NCBI GenBank assembly: GCA_947500755.1
Contig: CANMTO010000022.1
Coordinates: forward strand, 1-38,803
Source of the DNA: Flavobacteriales bacterium
Lineage (GTDB): Bacteria > Bacteroidota > Bacteroidia > Flavobacteriales_D > Crocinitomicaceae
Length of the DNA: 38,803 nt
Direction: 5' to 3'
Under the pieces are notes generated by a model that searched no databases, was not told where the DNA came from, and worked only from the letters and a program-made list of their open reading frames with translations. This document shows, piece after piece, positions 16,932-24,836 of the stretch (position 1 is the first letter of the stretch; each line of letters begins with the position of its first letter). The position numbers and the translations under genes are program-made.

Positions 16932-18316
16932 AAACGATACTCTTTACCCTAATCCTCGGGGGCTTTCTGGTCTCTTGCAAATCTATTGAAACGGCGGTTC
17001 CTGACAACTTTGTTAATCCATATCCCGCACTTAACAAACAGGTATCTGCCATCACTATTCCTGTTGAAATTGATCTAAGCAGTTATTTAAAAGCGGCTGA
17101 AAAGGAAATCCCAAAATCTTATTCGGGTAAAAATGAACAGTGCGAAGGGTTAAGCACCTTATATACCGTAAAACGAGACGACATTAAGTTTTCTGGTTCA
17201 GGGAATAAAATTGGGTATGAAGTGGGGGGGCAATTAAAACTTAAACTAAATTATTGTCCTAAGTGTCAAACTCTTACCGATGAAAAAGGGGCCTGTATCT
17301 TACCAAGAGTTTATTTGAGTTGCGGAGAGAATGAACCGATGCGTAAGTTCAGTTTGAAATACAGCACCTCGGTAAAAGTGAATTCAGATTATTCCTTTAA
17401 AACTACTACAAATTTGCAAAAATTCGAGCTCCTAGACCCCTGTGAACTCACCATTGCCAATATCGATGTGACCACCGATGTGGAAACGGAAATCACCAAA
17501 CAACTTAAGGTTCTCGAGCGTGAAATAGATAAGCAGTTTAGCGCAATTGATATTAAATCTACCGCTAAAGAATCTTGGAAGTTGCTGCAAGAACCTACTG
17601 AAATCCCTGGCTATGGTTATTTAAGTCTTGCACCCTCCTCTCTAGCCTTGAGCGAACTTAAGTTTAACGGTAAAAAAGCAAGTTTTAATTTTAACATTGA
17701 TGTGTCTCCTTCTTTCACAACGGAGAAACCGCAATTAATTCCATCGGCCCTTCCTAATTTATCCAAGGATAAGGCGGATAATGGCCTGAAGTTTGGACTC
17801 GATGTGATTTTAGGGTATGATTCACTGACTAATTTTATAAGGGCGTCATTTAAGGGTGAGGTTTTCGAAATCAAGCGTAAAAAAATCATCATCGATGATA
17901 TTTCCGTCTCCGGTTCAGCGGACAATCGCATCATTCTTAGAACGCAGTTCTCTGGTTCAAAACGTGGGGTTATTTATTTACTTGCAACACCGGTGTTAAA
18001 CGATTCATTAAAGCAAATCGAATTAACCAATGTAGATTTCGATGTGAAAACAAAAAGTGTTCTCCTGAAATCCGCAAAGTGGTTTTTTAATTCCAAAATC
18101 AATCAATTGGTAGAGGAACAGGGTAAATTTAATTATACACCCATGATGGAGGATGTCAAGAAAGAAATTAATGCTTCGCTTAATCAAACGTTGACGGATG
18201 GAGTCATGATGAATGGACGAATATCTACGATTTCTTTAAATCAAATTTATTATACCGCCACCCACTTGGTGCTTCGAACACAGATAGAAGGAACATTGAA
18301 ACTTATTTTAGAATAA
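16928..18316 (+). CDS. DUF4403-family lipoprotein
   Basis: This 462-residue lipoprotein (lipobox LVSCK, C17) matches the DUF4403 type known from Bacteroidota. It opens with a mature N-terminus followed by ITIPVEIDLSSYLKAAEKEI. Two long, similar beta-rich halves follow, each with an amphipathic segment near a DVETEITKQLKVLEREIDKQ-like helix. A CPKC pair (about 115-118) and two further cysteines around 127-138 may form disulfides. The fold is thought to resemble lipid-binding tubular proteins, but no activity is established. The start codon overlaps the stop of the decayed gene upstream (ATGA). The OmpA-family gene follows after 26 bp, so the two are probably one envelope-related unit. Confidence 0.75.
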   Translation: MKTILFTLILGGFLVSCKSIETAVPDNFVNPYPALNKQVSAITIPVEIDLSSYLKAAEKEIPKSYSGKNEQCEGLSTLYTVKRDDIKFSGSGNKIGYEVGGQLKLKLNYCPKCQTLTDEKGACILPRVYLSCGENEPMRKFSLKYSTSVKVNSDYSFKTTTNLQKFELLDPCELTIANIDVTTDVETEITKQLKVLEREIDKQFSAIDIKSTAKESWKLLQEPTEIPGYGYLSLAPSSLALSELKFNGKKASFNFNIDVSPSFTTEKPQLIPSALPNLSKDKADNGLKFGLDVILGYDSLTNFIRASFKGEVFEIKRKKIIIDDISVSGSADNRIILRTQFSGSKRGVIYLLATPVLNDSLKQIELTNVDFDVKTKSVLLKSAKWFFNSKINQLVEEQGKFNYTPMMEDVKKEINASLNQTLTDGVMMNGRISTISLNQIYYTATHLVLRTQIEGTLKLILE

Positions 18317-18342
18317 CTCGTTAATACTCGAAATGATGGGTT

Positions 18343-19476
18343 TTGAAAAAGCTGTTTAGTATATGTTTGGTTATCTCTAGTTTGCATGGATTTTTTGCTC
18401 AAAAAGACTATGCGTTGTGCTCGGGAAATGTATCCATAAGTCCCAATATCTCCTACCAGTTAAAGTTTAAAGGTAAATTAGGTAAAGACAAAAGCGGGAT
18501 ACAATCCTATTGTAATTTACCGGTATCTTCGAACAACTTGATATGGTTACAGTTTAATCCTCCCCACAACGGTCAAATGAGTTTAGCACTGAGCTCTTCC
18601 GGGGATTCCCTGATCTTATTCATCTTTGAAATAAATTCCACCGATGATTGTTCCTCTATTTCTTCTAGAAAAGCCACACTTGTTTCTTGTGAAAACAGAG
18701 GCGTTCGGGATTCTCTTATCCCAACGTACACATGTTCAGCAGAAAAAAACTATTATTTTGCGTTGTATGTAAACAAAGGCAAAACGCCACTCATAGATTT
18801 AAAGTTAAATTATATCCCTCTAACAAGCGATGGTAAGGTGTTTAAAGATTCATTGCTCTTGAACCTTGCGTACAATCGAGGCGCTCCGGTATATGGCGTA
18901 CATTTTAGAGATGAAACAACAGGATTTCCCGTAATTGCCAAATTATCCTTGGTCGCCTCTAGTCTTATTGATGGATCCTACAGGGGTTCAGACATTTTGG
19001 TAAATAACCAACGTAAATTAAAAGCAACATTGCGAATTGATGCGGAAGGCTATTATTCTCGGGATATTTTTAATCACCCGATCTCCTCAACCACGCAACA
19101 TGACACCATTTATCTAGCCCCTATAACGCATGGGGCCATTACGAAATTGGATGATATTTACTTCGCTGGAGGCCTTGCTATTATTTTAGAAGAGTCTATG
19201 CCTCGATTGAAGCGGCTTAAGGACTTTTTATTGCTAAATCCAGGGATTTCTATTGAGGTTCAAGGGCATGTGAACGATGAAGGCGGAAATTCCTTGGGCT
19301 CGCAGCGCTTGTCAAAGAAACGTGCAAAAAGAATTGTGGATTATTTAACTTCTTGTGGAATCGAGCCAGAAAGACTTTCTGCCGTTGGTTTTGGAAACAC
19401 AAAACCGATTTTTGCTAATCCTGAATCTGAGGAACAAAAAGAAGCAAATCGCAGGGTTGAGGTGAAAATCAAATGA
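18343..19476 (+). CDS. OmpA-family outer-membrane/peptidoglycan-binding protein
   Basis: This 377-residue exported protein starts at TTG with a clear signal peptide (MKKLFSICLVISSLHGFFAQ); no in-frame ATG fits, so the rare start is accepted. Residues about 25-165 form a Cys-containing beta-rich module of the kind found at the N-terminus of Bacteroidota envelope proteins, and about 170-255 a carboxypeptidase-regulatory-like stretch. The last ~115 residues are an OmpA C-terminal domain: EVQGHVNDEG, LSKKRAKRIVDYLTSCGI, RLSAVGFGNTKPI, and EANRRVEVKIK at the end. That domain binds peptidoglycan diaminopimelate in related proteins. It lies 26 bp after the DUF4403 gene and only 2 bp from the convergent DUF420 gene, with no visible terminator. 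Confidence 0.85.
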   Translation: MKKLFSICLVISSLHGFFAQKDYALCSGNVSISPNISYQLKFKGKLGKDKSGIQSYCNLPVSSNNLIWLQFNPPHNGQMSLALSSSGDSLILFIFEINSTDDCSSISSRKATLVSCENRGVRDSLIPTYTCSAEKNYYFALYVNKGKTPLIDLKLNYIPLTSDGKVFKDSLLLNLAYNRGAPVYGVHFRDETTGFPVIAKLSLVASSLIDGSYRGSDILVNNQRKLKATLRIDAEGYYSRDIFNHPISSTTQHDTIYLAPITHGAITKLDDIYFAGGLAIILEESMPRLKRLKDFLLLNPGISIEVQGHVNDEGGNSLGSQRLSKKRAKRIVDYLTSCGIEPERLSAVGFGNTKPIFANPESEEQKEANRRVEVKIK

Positions 19477-19478
19477 TC

Positions 19479-20051
19479 TTATCCGTAATAGGGTGAAATC
19501 ATCCAATAAACGATAACCCCAGTAATTGCAACATATAGCCATATGGGATAGGCAAATTTCACGAGACGTTTGTGTCTTGTATATTCACCAGACCAAGCAT
19601 AGAGATAGGCGAATAATACCATGGGAATCACCACAATACTTAGTCCGACATGGCTTATTAGGGTCATATAGTACACCGAACGCATACTTCCTGCCGCATC
19701 CTTTTCAAGTGAAGTAAGGTTACCATCGTGATTTAAGTCTCCGTAGTATGTGGGGTCAGAGGTTAAATGATAAGCCACGTAGCACACAAGAAACAATATG
19801 GATAGCATTAATGCAAGTCGAACAAAGAAGCGATGCAATTCTATTTTCCCTTGTTTAATTGCAACAAGTGCTGAGATCAAAAGTAATGCTGTTGCAGCAT
19901 TGAATCCTGCGTAAATTGGAGGAAGGAAAGATAAATCCCCAGGGATGCGAATTCGAAACAGTGCACCCACTACTAGCGGAATTACAATAGATACTGCGAT
20001 GATTAGTTTTCTGTATGTCGCGATTTTATGGGGCGCTAATGTGTTCATCAT
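19479..20051 (-). CDS. DUF420-family membrane protein (oxidase-associated)
   Basis: This is a 190-residue membrane protein with about five hydrophobic segments, matching the DUF420 type seen beside cytochrome oxidase genes, some members of which (CtaM) aid maturation of haem-copper oxidases. Conserved-looking histidines occur in ELHRFFVRLAL, VAYHLTSDP and MTLISHVGLSIV. A short loop with DLNHDGNLTSLEKDA resembles an EF-hand-like calcium loop and sits between helices. It is the last gene of the minus-strand oxidase accessory operon and overlaps the SCO gene by 26 bp; a second ATG follows the first, so the true overlap may be slightly smaller. The assembly role is inferred from context. Confidence 0.75.
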   Translation of the reverse strand: MMNTLAPHKIATYRKLIIAVSIVIPLVVGALFRIRIPGDLSFLPPIYAGFNAATALLLISALVAIKQGKIELHRFFVRLALMLSILFLVCYVAYHLTSDPTYYGDLNHDGNLTSLEKDAAGSMRSVYYMTLISHVGLSIVVIPMVLFAYLYAWSGEYTRHKRLVKFAYPIWLYVAITGVIVYWMISPYYG

Positions 20052-20700
20052 AAAGGATATTTATTTCTTTAACCATTCGATTGAATTCTTGTTCATTTAC
20101 AGATAAATCAAAATTGGTTACCGCATACACTCCGCGCACGTATCCTTGCGCATCAACCAAGGTAAAGGACCCTGAATGGGCATAACCACCGGCAGACATA
20201 TCGTCTTTGCCAGCAAACGTTAAAAAATGTTGTATGCCTAGACGGTGCGTTTCGGCCTCATTCCCAGTCAATAAGTCCCAATTTTTAAACTGGATGTGGT
20301 TCTTTTTTTGGTAGTTAAATAGTACGGAAGGGGTGTCTTCGGATGGGTCTATTGAGAACGAAAGAAACTGAACCTCACGATGCGTTTTTTGGTCTAGTTG
20401 GTTGTATAGGCGTTTTAATTGCTTGGTCATAACTGGACAAATGGTAGGACAAGATGTAAAAAAGAATTCAACCACCCAAAATTTACCTTGGTAGGTTTTT
20501 TCAGTTATTTGCTTTCCGGCTTGATTTTTAAAAGCAAAGGAGGGGATTTTAGGATATACCGTATCCGTTACTACAACACCATCCTTTTCTGTATATTCCA
20601 CATCGGCGTTTCCAAGATATGGAAGTTTCGGTGATTCTGAACAGCCCTGAATTAAAAAGAAGAGTAAGATGCTACTTACGTATAGCCCGATCCTTATCAT
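20026..20700 (-). CDS. SCO1/SenC/PrrC-family copper chaperone lipoprotein
   Basis: SCO proteins deliver copper to, or reduce, the CuA centre of cytochrome oxidase subunit II on the periplasmic face. The 224-residue product has a lipoprotein signal with a cysteine at position 20 (LIQGC) and a thioredoxin-like fold. It has the SCO copper motif FFTSCPTICPVM (C84 and C88, CxxxC) and the distant copper-ligand histidine in GGYAHSGSF (H175). IDPSEDTP is a further family mark. All three copper ligands are present, so it should be functional. It overlaps the SCO-like gene upstream by 29 bp and DUF420 downstream by 26 bp, so the operon is tightly coupled. Confidence 0.9.
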   Translation of the reverse strand: MIRIGLYVSSILLFFLIQGCSESPKLPYLGNADVEYTEKDGVVVTDTVYPKIPSFAFKNQAGKQITEKTYQGKFWVVEFFFTSCPTICPVMTKQLKRLYNQLDQKTHREVQFLSFSIDPSEDTPSVLFNYQKKNHIQFKNWDLLTGNEAETHRLGIQHFLTFAGKDDMSAGGYAHSGSFTLVDAQGYVRGVYAVTNFDLSVNEQEFNRMVKEINILYDEHISAP

Positions 20701-21340
20701 ACTGTTTTAATAATAAAGCGATACTTTCTTTCATCCTTCGAATGAGCCCTTCTTGGTTGCCCTTTAACACCATGCGTAAATGATTTTGTTTATCGGTTAA
20801 TAGCATGAGCTCTTGAAACGCCTCACCGCCATAGTATTTATCTCCCGTTTGCAATAGGGTTTGATTGTTGTTTTCGATGTCGTAAATACTGCGCACATCA
20901 CCTGTTGCAACAATCCATAATTTCGGATCATACCCCTCTACATCACGTTCCATCATTTGACGAACCATAGCAATGTTTTTTTCGGGCTTTCCTTTTCCGT
21001 CAGTAACGAAAGAAATAATACGCACACGTTTAAGTTTTTTATGGCTGTTTTTACGAATGTGTTGATACACAATCTGATTTAAGCGCCAAAACGACACAGA
21101 ACAGTCCCACGGACATGTTTTTTGGATCGTGGTGATGAGTATTATTTCGTCTTTGAATTCCTCGGCATGGTGCGTTTTTCCATAGCTGTCCGTGAACGAA
21201 TAGGACTTTACTTGCCCATAATCATCTAGGGTTTGAAACTGGTGCTTACACCCACGTGTGGAAATAAGGATTAGGAATAATGCCGGACCAAACACTAAAA
21301 GGAAGCCCAAAACTTTCCTTAGCTTTTTGGTATTGCTCAT
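20672..21340 (-). CDS. SCO-like thioredoxin-fold membrane protein lacking the copper histidine
   Basis: This 222-residue protein has one N-terminal membrane anchor (about residues 9-27) and a SCO/thioredoxin-like domain facing the periplasm. It keeps a CxxxC pair in QKTCPWDCSVSF (C76, C80). The region where SCO has its histidine reads TGDKYYGGEAFQEL, with no His. With only two of three ligands it may act as a thiol reductase for CuA rather than a copper carrier; this is inference. It is placed 6 bp after the subunit IV gene and overlaps the true SCO gene by 29 bp. Two SCO-type proteins in series in an oxidase operon suggest a division of labour. Confidence 0.7.
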   Translation of the reverse strand: MSNTKKLRKVLGFLLVFGPALFLILISTRGCKHQFQTLDDYGQVKSYSFTDSYGKTHHAEEFKDEIILITTIQKTCPWDCSVSFWRLNQIVYQHIRKNSHKKLKRVRIISFVTDGKGKPEKNIAMVRQMMERDVEGYDPKLWIVATGDVRSIYDIENNNQTLLQTGDKYYGGEAFQELMLLTDKQNHLRMVLKGNQEGLIRRMKESIALLLKQYDKDRAIRK

Positions 21341-21346
21341 TAGAGA

Positions 21347-21712
21347 TTAAGAAAAATAGGTCAACACGGATTTAATTGCTGTGGCTTCCCAAAGGGCAAT
21401 GAAAATCAAGTAAAGAATAAAAATAAAGTAAGGAACAAGAATTACATAACGCAACCATTTGCGTTCATCTCCAAGGTGCATAAACACCATAACTATGTAA
21501 CCGGCCTTCAAAAGGGTCAGGACTAAAAAAGTCCACTTAATTAAAGGCCAAATCGAAGCATCTTGCTTTATAACAGCTCCTAAGAAGACTTCAATACCGG
21601 TCACTAGGGTAAGAAGAATCGTTACCTTATAGATTTTCTTGCGAATTTCTTTGCCTTTTATCTCGTTGTGGTGAGTGTCTAAAGAGTATTCAATTAAATC
21701 GTCGCGTTCCAT
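21347..21712 (-). CDS. Cytochrome c oxidase subunit IV family protein
   Basis: This 121-residue membrane protein has three hydrophobic helices (about 28-47, 55-75 and 88-110) and a charged N-terminus. It resembles the prokaryotic subunit IV of caa3/cbaD-like haem-copper oxidases, including the family-like segment AGYIVMVFMHLGDERKWLRY. It has no catalytic residues of its own; subunit IV stabilises the complex. It follows subunit III after 9 bp and precedes the SCO-like gene by 6 bp. The small size and position make the call firm, though such sequences diverge quickly. Confidence 0.85.
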   Translation of the reverse strand: MERDDLIEYSLDTHHNEIKGKEIRKKIYKVTILLTLVTGIEVFLGAVIKQDASIWPLIKWTFLVLTLLKAGYIVMVFMHLGDERKWLRYVILVPYFIFILYLIFIALWEATAIKSVLTYFS

Positions 21713-21721
21713 ATCTCGAAA

Positions 21722-22753
21722 TTAAATCAGGTAAAAGAATGTAAATACGAAGACCCATACAAGGTCTACAAAGTGCCAATATAATCCGGTTTTTTCTACC
21801 ATTTCATAATGTCCTCTTTTTTGGTATGTACCAGCTACAACACCAAGGCAAATGATAATATTGATAATCACTCCAGAGAATACGTGGAATCCGTGAAACC
21901 CGGTGATAAAGAAAAAGAACTGTGCATACTGTTGCGGACCGTATTCATTTTGCTTTAGGTTAGCGCCATAAATCACACGGTTGGCTTCCCCTGAGTATAG
22001 CGCTTCATAGTATAGTTTTTCCGCTTTTACACCAGTAATTTTCCGCTTTGCTTTTGATGCTTTGTTAACCCTTCCACTTTTCTTAACGATTAATGTTAAT
22101 TCATGGTCTTTTTCTTTGGTAATAGAAGCTTTAGACCCGTCATGTAAGGTAATGATTCCATTGTTTATATGTCCTGCAGCAGCAGCATGTTGAAAGGTGT
22201 GCATTAAGTCTTCCTTAATGACATCACCTTCTTTGTGGTGGTTACCAGGCGTAGTAACAGTGAAGTTTTTGATTTCACCGAAATGACCTTTAACAATAGC
22301 CACAGATCCATCAGCCAATTCAATTTTACCGAACTCAGATCCATGAATGAAGTGATACCATTCCCATCCTTGGGATCCTACAAAGAAGAAACCTCCAATA
22401 ATCGTAGCAATCATCCAGTTGGTCACTCCCTTGCGATCCATCCGATGCCCTGCCTCAACCGCTAACACCATTGTTACCGAGGAAATAATTAAAATGAAGG
22501 TCATTAGAGCAACATATAAAAGCGGAAACCCGTGCCCAAGAAACGGCATCGAATTAAAGGTTTCTTCACCTATTGGCCAAGCCTCCAAACAATCATGTCG
22601 GGTAAACCCATAAGAAATCAATAAACCTCCAAAAGATAATGCATCAGAAACCAGGAAAAACCACATCATTAGTTTTCCATAACTAGTTGAAAACGGGGAA
22701 ATTTTTCCTCCCCATAAGGTCTTTGAATCAAGTGCCGCGGAATGACCTGCCAT
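21722..22753 (-). CDS. Cytochrome c oxidase subunit III with a large loop insertion
   Basis: This membrane subunit of the terminal oxidase has 343 residues. Standard subunit III marks are visible: KLMMWFFLVSDALSFGGLL, the segment ending SQGWEWYHFIHG, then FFFITGFHGFHVFSGV and the last helix LYWHFVDLVWVFVFTFFYLI. Between the helices ending at 138 and resuming at about 273 sits an insertion of roughly 135 residues, hydrophilic and rich in His, Lys and Gly. It probably lies outside the membrane and is absent from the classical proteobacterial protein; insertions here are known in some Bacteroidota oxidases. The gene lies 21 bp after a second subunit III paralogue. Confidence 0.88.
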   Translation of the reverse strand: MAGHSAALDSKTLWGGKISPFSTSYGKLMMWFFLVSDALSFGGLLISYGFTRHDCLEAWPIGEETFNSMPFLGHGFPLLYVALMTFILIISSVTMVLAVEAGHRMDRKGVTNWMIATIIGGFFFVGSQGWEWYHFIHGSEFGKIELADGSVAIVKGHFGEIKNFTVTTPGNHHKEGDVIKEDLMHTFQHAAAAGHINNGIITLHDGSKASITKEKDHELTLIVKKSGRVNKASKAKRKITGVKAEKLYYEALYSGEANRVIYGANLKQNEYGPQQYAQFFFFITGFHGFHVFSGVIINIIICLGVVAGTYQKRGHYEMVEKTGLYWHFVDLVWVFVFTFFYLI

Positions 22754-22774
22754 TGTGTTAAATTTTGTGCAAGT

Positions 22775-23857
22775 TTAATGAATAAAATTGAAAAACAGGA
22801 ACAAATAGACCCATAATATGCCTAAAAAATGCCAGAAAAGAGAGCCTAAACGGAGTGATAAGTGATTGTTTTGACTGTAAACTCCTGTTAACGAGTTTTT
22901 TACCATTACTATTAAATAAATCAATGCGCCCAGCACATGCAACAGGTGTACAAAGGTTATTATATATAAAAAGGCACTCGCGTTATCGGAAGTTTCGCGC
23001 GCATTTAATTGCGCACTTTCACTAAGGATGCGGCCATTAAACCAGAAATTTCCATCTTTGTAACTCAAGGTTTTCCCTTTTAAGTTTACCGCAAAGTCTT
23101 TACCGTATTGACCTTTTATCATAAATTGCCCGCGGCCTAGAACTACGTTCATGGCTACTTTACAAAGCCTGATTTCGTCGGTGTGAGACATAACAGTAGA
23201 GTCATTGGTGTATAATTTGCCCTCTTTAATGAGTAGCGCCTCGTTGTTTATAAATAAGGTGTATTTGGAAGAAGGAACAGCCGTAAGCGGGGTGTGTTGT
23301 CTACTAAAAATAACCTGTTCAGGCAGGGCATAGTTTTTTAAGTACGCTTGAAAATCTTTAAACTCATTCTCCGTCATTGGACGATTAGCGATGCTGAATT
23401 GATTTCCATCGACACGAATGGGCTTGTTCTGAATTGTTGCCGTAATAGTATCTCCATATCGGCCATCGTTCACTAATATTTCCGGGTATGTCCAGTACAT
23501 AGAAGGGTTGTAAATTCCGCGATTAATAAGCTGTCGATAACCAACAAATTGAAAGCTTACAAAGAGTAATCCGAATGCCAAGGTTAAGCCCATATTGAGT
23601 TTTAAACCCCCGGTTTTTCCTTGTTTTATGGAACGAATGCCCAAGACGTAAAAGAGCGAACTAAGCCCGATAAACAAGGTGCTTAAGTAAAAACCATTGG
23701 GCATAGGGTACGTGAGCCAAAAACCTCCACCCATATTTACATAATAGGCAGAAGTTAGTCCTGCAAAGAACATTACTACCGCAAAAATTCCCACATAAAC
23801 GAGATTTTTTTTCATTTTCTCCCGAATCTCCGGGCTCAATTCTTTAGAATAATCCAT
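22775..23857 (-). CDS. Second cytochrome c oxidase subunit III paralogue with a larger insertion
   Basis: A 360-residue subunit-III-type protein. Helices run to about residue 108 (ending FQFVGYRQLINRG). A hydrophilic, beta-looking insertion of about 180 residues then follows (about 112-292). After it come the typical helices FLYIITFVHLLHVLGALIYL and LGSLFWHFLGILWVYLFLFF. The insertion occupies the same place as that of the neighbouring paralogue but shows no obvious sequence similarity to it. In related oxidases this second gene usually codes for a protein nearer 190-200 residues, so the insertion is striking (family size from memory). It overlaps ctaB by 14 bp. The subunit III fold is clear; the insertion's function is unknown. 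Confidence 0.85.
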   Translation of the reverse strand: MDYSKELSPEIREKMKKNLVYVGIFAVVMFFAGLTSAYYVNMGGGFWLTYPMPNGFYLSTLFIGLSSLFYVLGIRSIKQGKTGGLKLNMGLTLAFGLLFVSFQFVGYRQLINRGIYNPSMYWTYPEILVNDGRYGDTITATIQNKPIRVDGNQFSIANRPMTENEFKDFQAYLKNYALPEQVIFSRQHTPLTAVPSSKYTLFINNEALLIKEGKLYTNDSTVMSHTDEIRLCKVAMNVVLGRGQFMIKGQYGKDFAVNLKGKTLSYKDGNFWFNGRILSESAQLNARETSDNASAFLYIITFVHLLHVLGALIYLIVMVKNSLTGVYSQNNHLSLRLGSLFWHFLGILWVYLFLFFNFIH

Positions 23858-24728
23858 GGCTAATTAAATTTTGAATAACAGAGTCAAGTTTAGTAAACAC
23901 ATACGCAAATTGTATGATTGGTAAATAAACAAACGAAGCGAACATAAGTTTTTTGGCATCACGATCTTCACACGTGGTGTACAAGCGATAAGACAGAAAA
24001 TAAAACCATACCCCAAATATTCCAACGATGAACAGGGAAACATGATTGGTTATGCCCATTAACCACGGAATTAGGCTTATAGGGATAAGAACGAGGGAGT
24101 AAAGAGAAATTAAGTATGCCGATTGCTTAGATTTTCCTGTTTTTGATGGTAATAAAAAATACCCTGCCCGTTGATAATCCTCATGGGTGACCCAAGCAAT
24201 TGCCCAAAAGTGTGGGAATTGCCACATAAATTGAATGAAAAATAAAAGTCCGGGAATAAAGCTGAAGGTTTCGGTGTGCGCAATCGCACCCAACATGGGA
24301 GGGATCGCTCCGGGAATCGCCCCAACAAAAACAGCCCAAGCCGTTCTTCCCTTGAGGGGAGTGTAAACAAAGGCATACGATACAAAAGCGCCAAGACCCA
24401 ATAAGAGGCTGTTTAAATTCACGAACCACAACAGCGAAGAACCAAGCAATAGACAACTTACAGAAATAATTATCCCGGTATTTTTTGTGAGTTCTCCGGT
24501 AATTAAAGGCCGGCTTTTTGTTCGATTCATCAACGCATCTTGCTTCATTTCAAGCAGTTGGTTTACGCCGTTTGAGGCTGCGGTAATTAAAAATCCACCA
24601 ATCAGTAATTGCAGTGCAACCACATATGATGATCCGCCAACTAATAAATACCCTGACAAAGCCGAGATTATCACCAAAAAAGAAAGGCGAAACTTTGTAA
24701 ATTGAATAAACGGTCTTAGTGTTTTCAC
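23844..24728 (-). CDS. ctaB: Protohaem IX farnesyltransferase (haem O synthase)
   Basis: This UbiA-family membrane prenyltransferase attaches a farnesyl group to haem b, giving haem O, the precursor of the haem a used by cytochrome oxidase. The 294-residue protein has about seven to nine helices. The prenyl-diphosphate/magnesium-binding region is visible in NQLLEMKQDALMNRTKSRPL (about 63-82), where the family has a D-rich N(x)xxDxxxD pattern followed by RTKxRP. A second conserved region is PHFWAIAWVTHEDYQRAGY. It heads the oxidase accessory operon, overlapping the next gene by 14 bp. A TAnnTTTG box lies 18 bp upstream on the minus strand. Subunits I and II are not here. Confidence 0.93.
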   Translation of the reverse strand: MKTLRPFIQFTKFRLSFLVIISALSGYLLVGGSSYVVALQLLIGGFLITAASNGVNQLLEMKQDALMNRTKSRPLITGELTKNTGIIISVSCLLLGSSLLWFVNLNSLLLGLGAFVSYAFVYTPLKGRTAWAVFVGAIPGAIPPMLGAIAHTETFSFIPGLLFFIQFMWQFPHFWAIAWVTHEDYQRAGYFLLPSKTGKSKQSAYLISLYSLVLIPISLIPWLMGITNHVSLFIVGIFGVWFYFLSYRLYTTCEDRDAKKLMFASFVYLPIIQFAYVFTKLDSVIQNLISHGLF

Positions 24729-24745
24729 GTCTGTTTTTCTGCGTG

Positions 24746-24753
24746 CAAAAATA
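24746..24753 (-). promoter_or_regulatory. -7 box for the ctaB/oxidase operon
   Basis: Minus-strand TATTTTTG fits TAnnTTTG. The transcript would start near 24739, leaving a leader of roughly 11 nt. A TTG upstream is only 14 nt away, so the -33 part is weak. Confidence 0.5.
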
Positions 24754-24781
24754 CAATTTTAAACGCGCAACTGCTCATCTT

Positions 24782-24798
24782 CCTGAACATATTTCAGG
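24782..24798. promoter_or_regulatory. Palindrome between divergent ctaB and dxs
   Basis: CCTGAA-CATAT-TTCAGG, six-base arms with a five-base spacer, is centred about 40 bp from the ctaB -7 box and about 37 bp from the dxs -7 box. It has no adjacent T run, so an operator is more likely than a terminator. Confidence 0.4.
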
Positions 24799-24823
24799 CC
24801 TTCTTGTTTTAAAATATTATAGT

Positions 24824-24831
24824 TAATTTTG
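24824..24831 (+). promoter_or_regulatory. -7 box for dxs, possibly leaderless
   Basis: TAATTTTG fits TAnnTTTG. A start 6-7 nt downstream would fall on or next to the ATG at 24837, so the transcript would have essentially no leader. Confidence 0.5.
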
Positions 24832-24836
24832 TTTAA

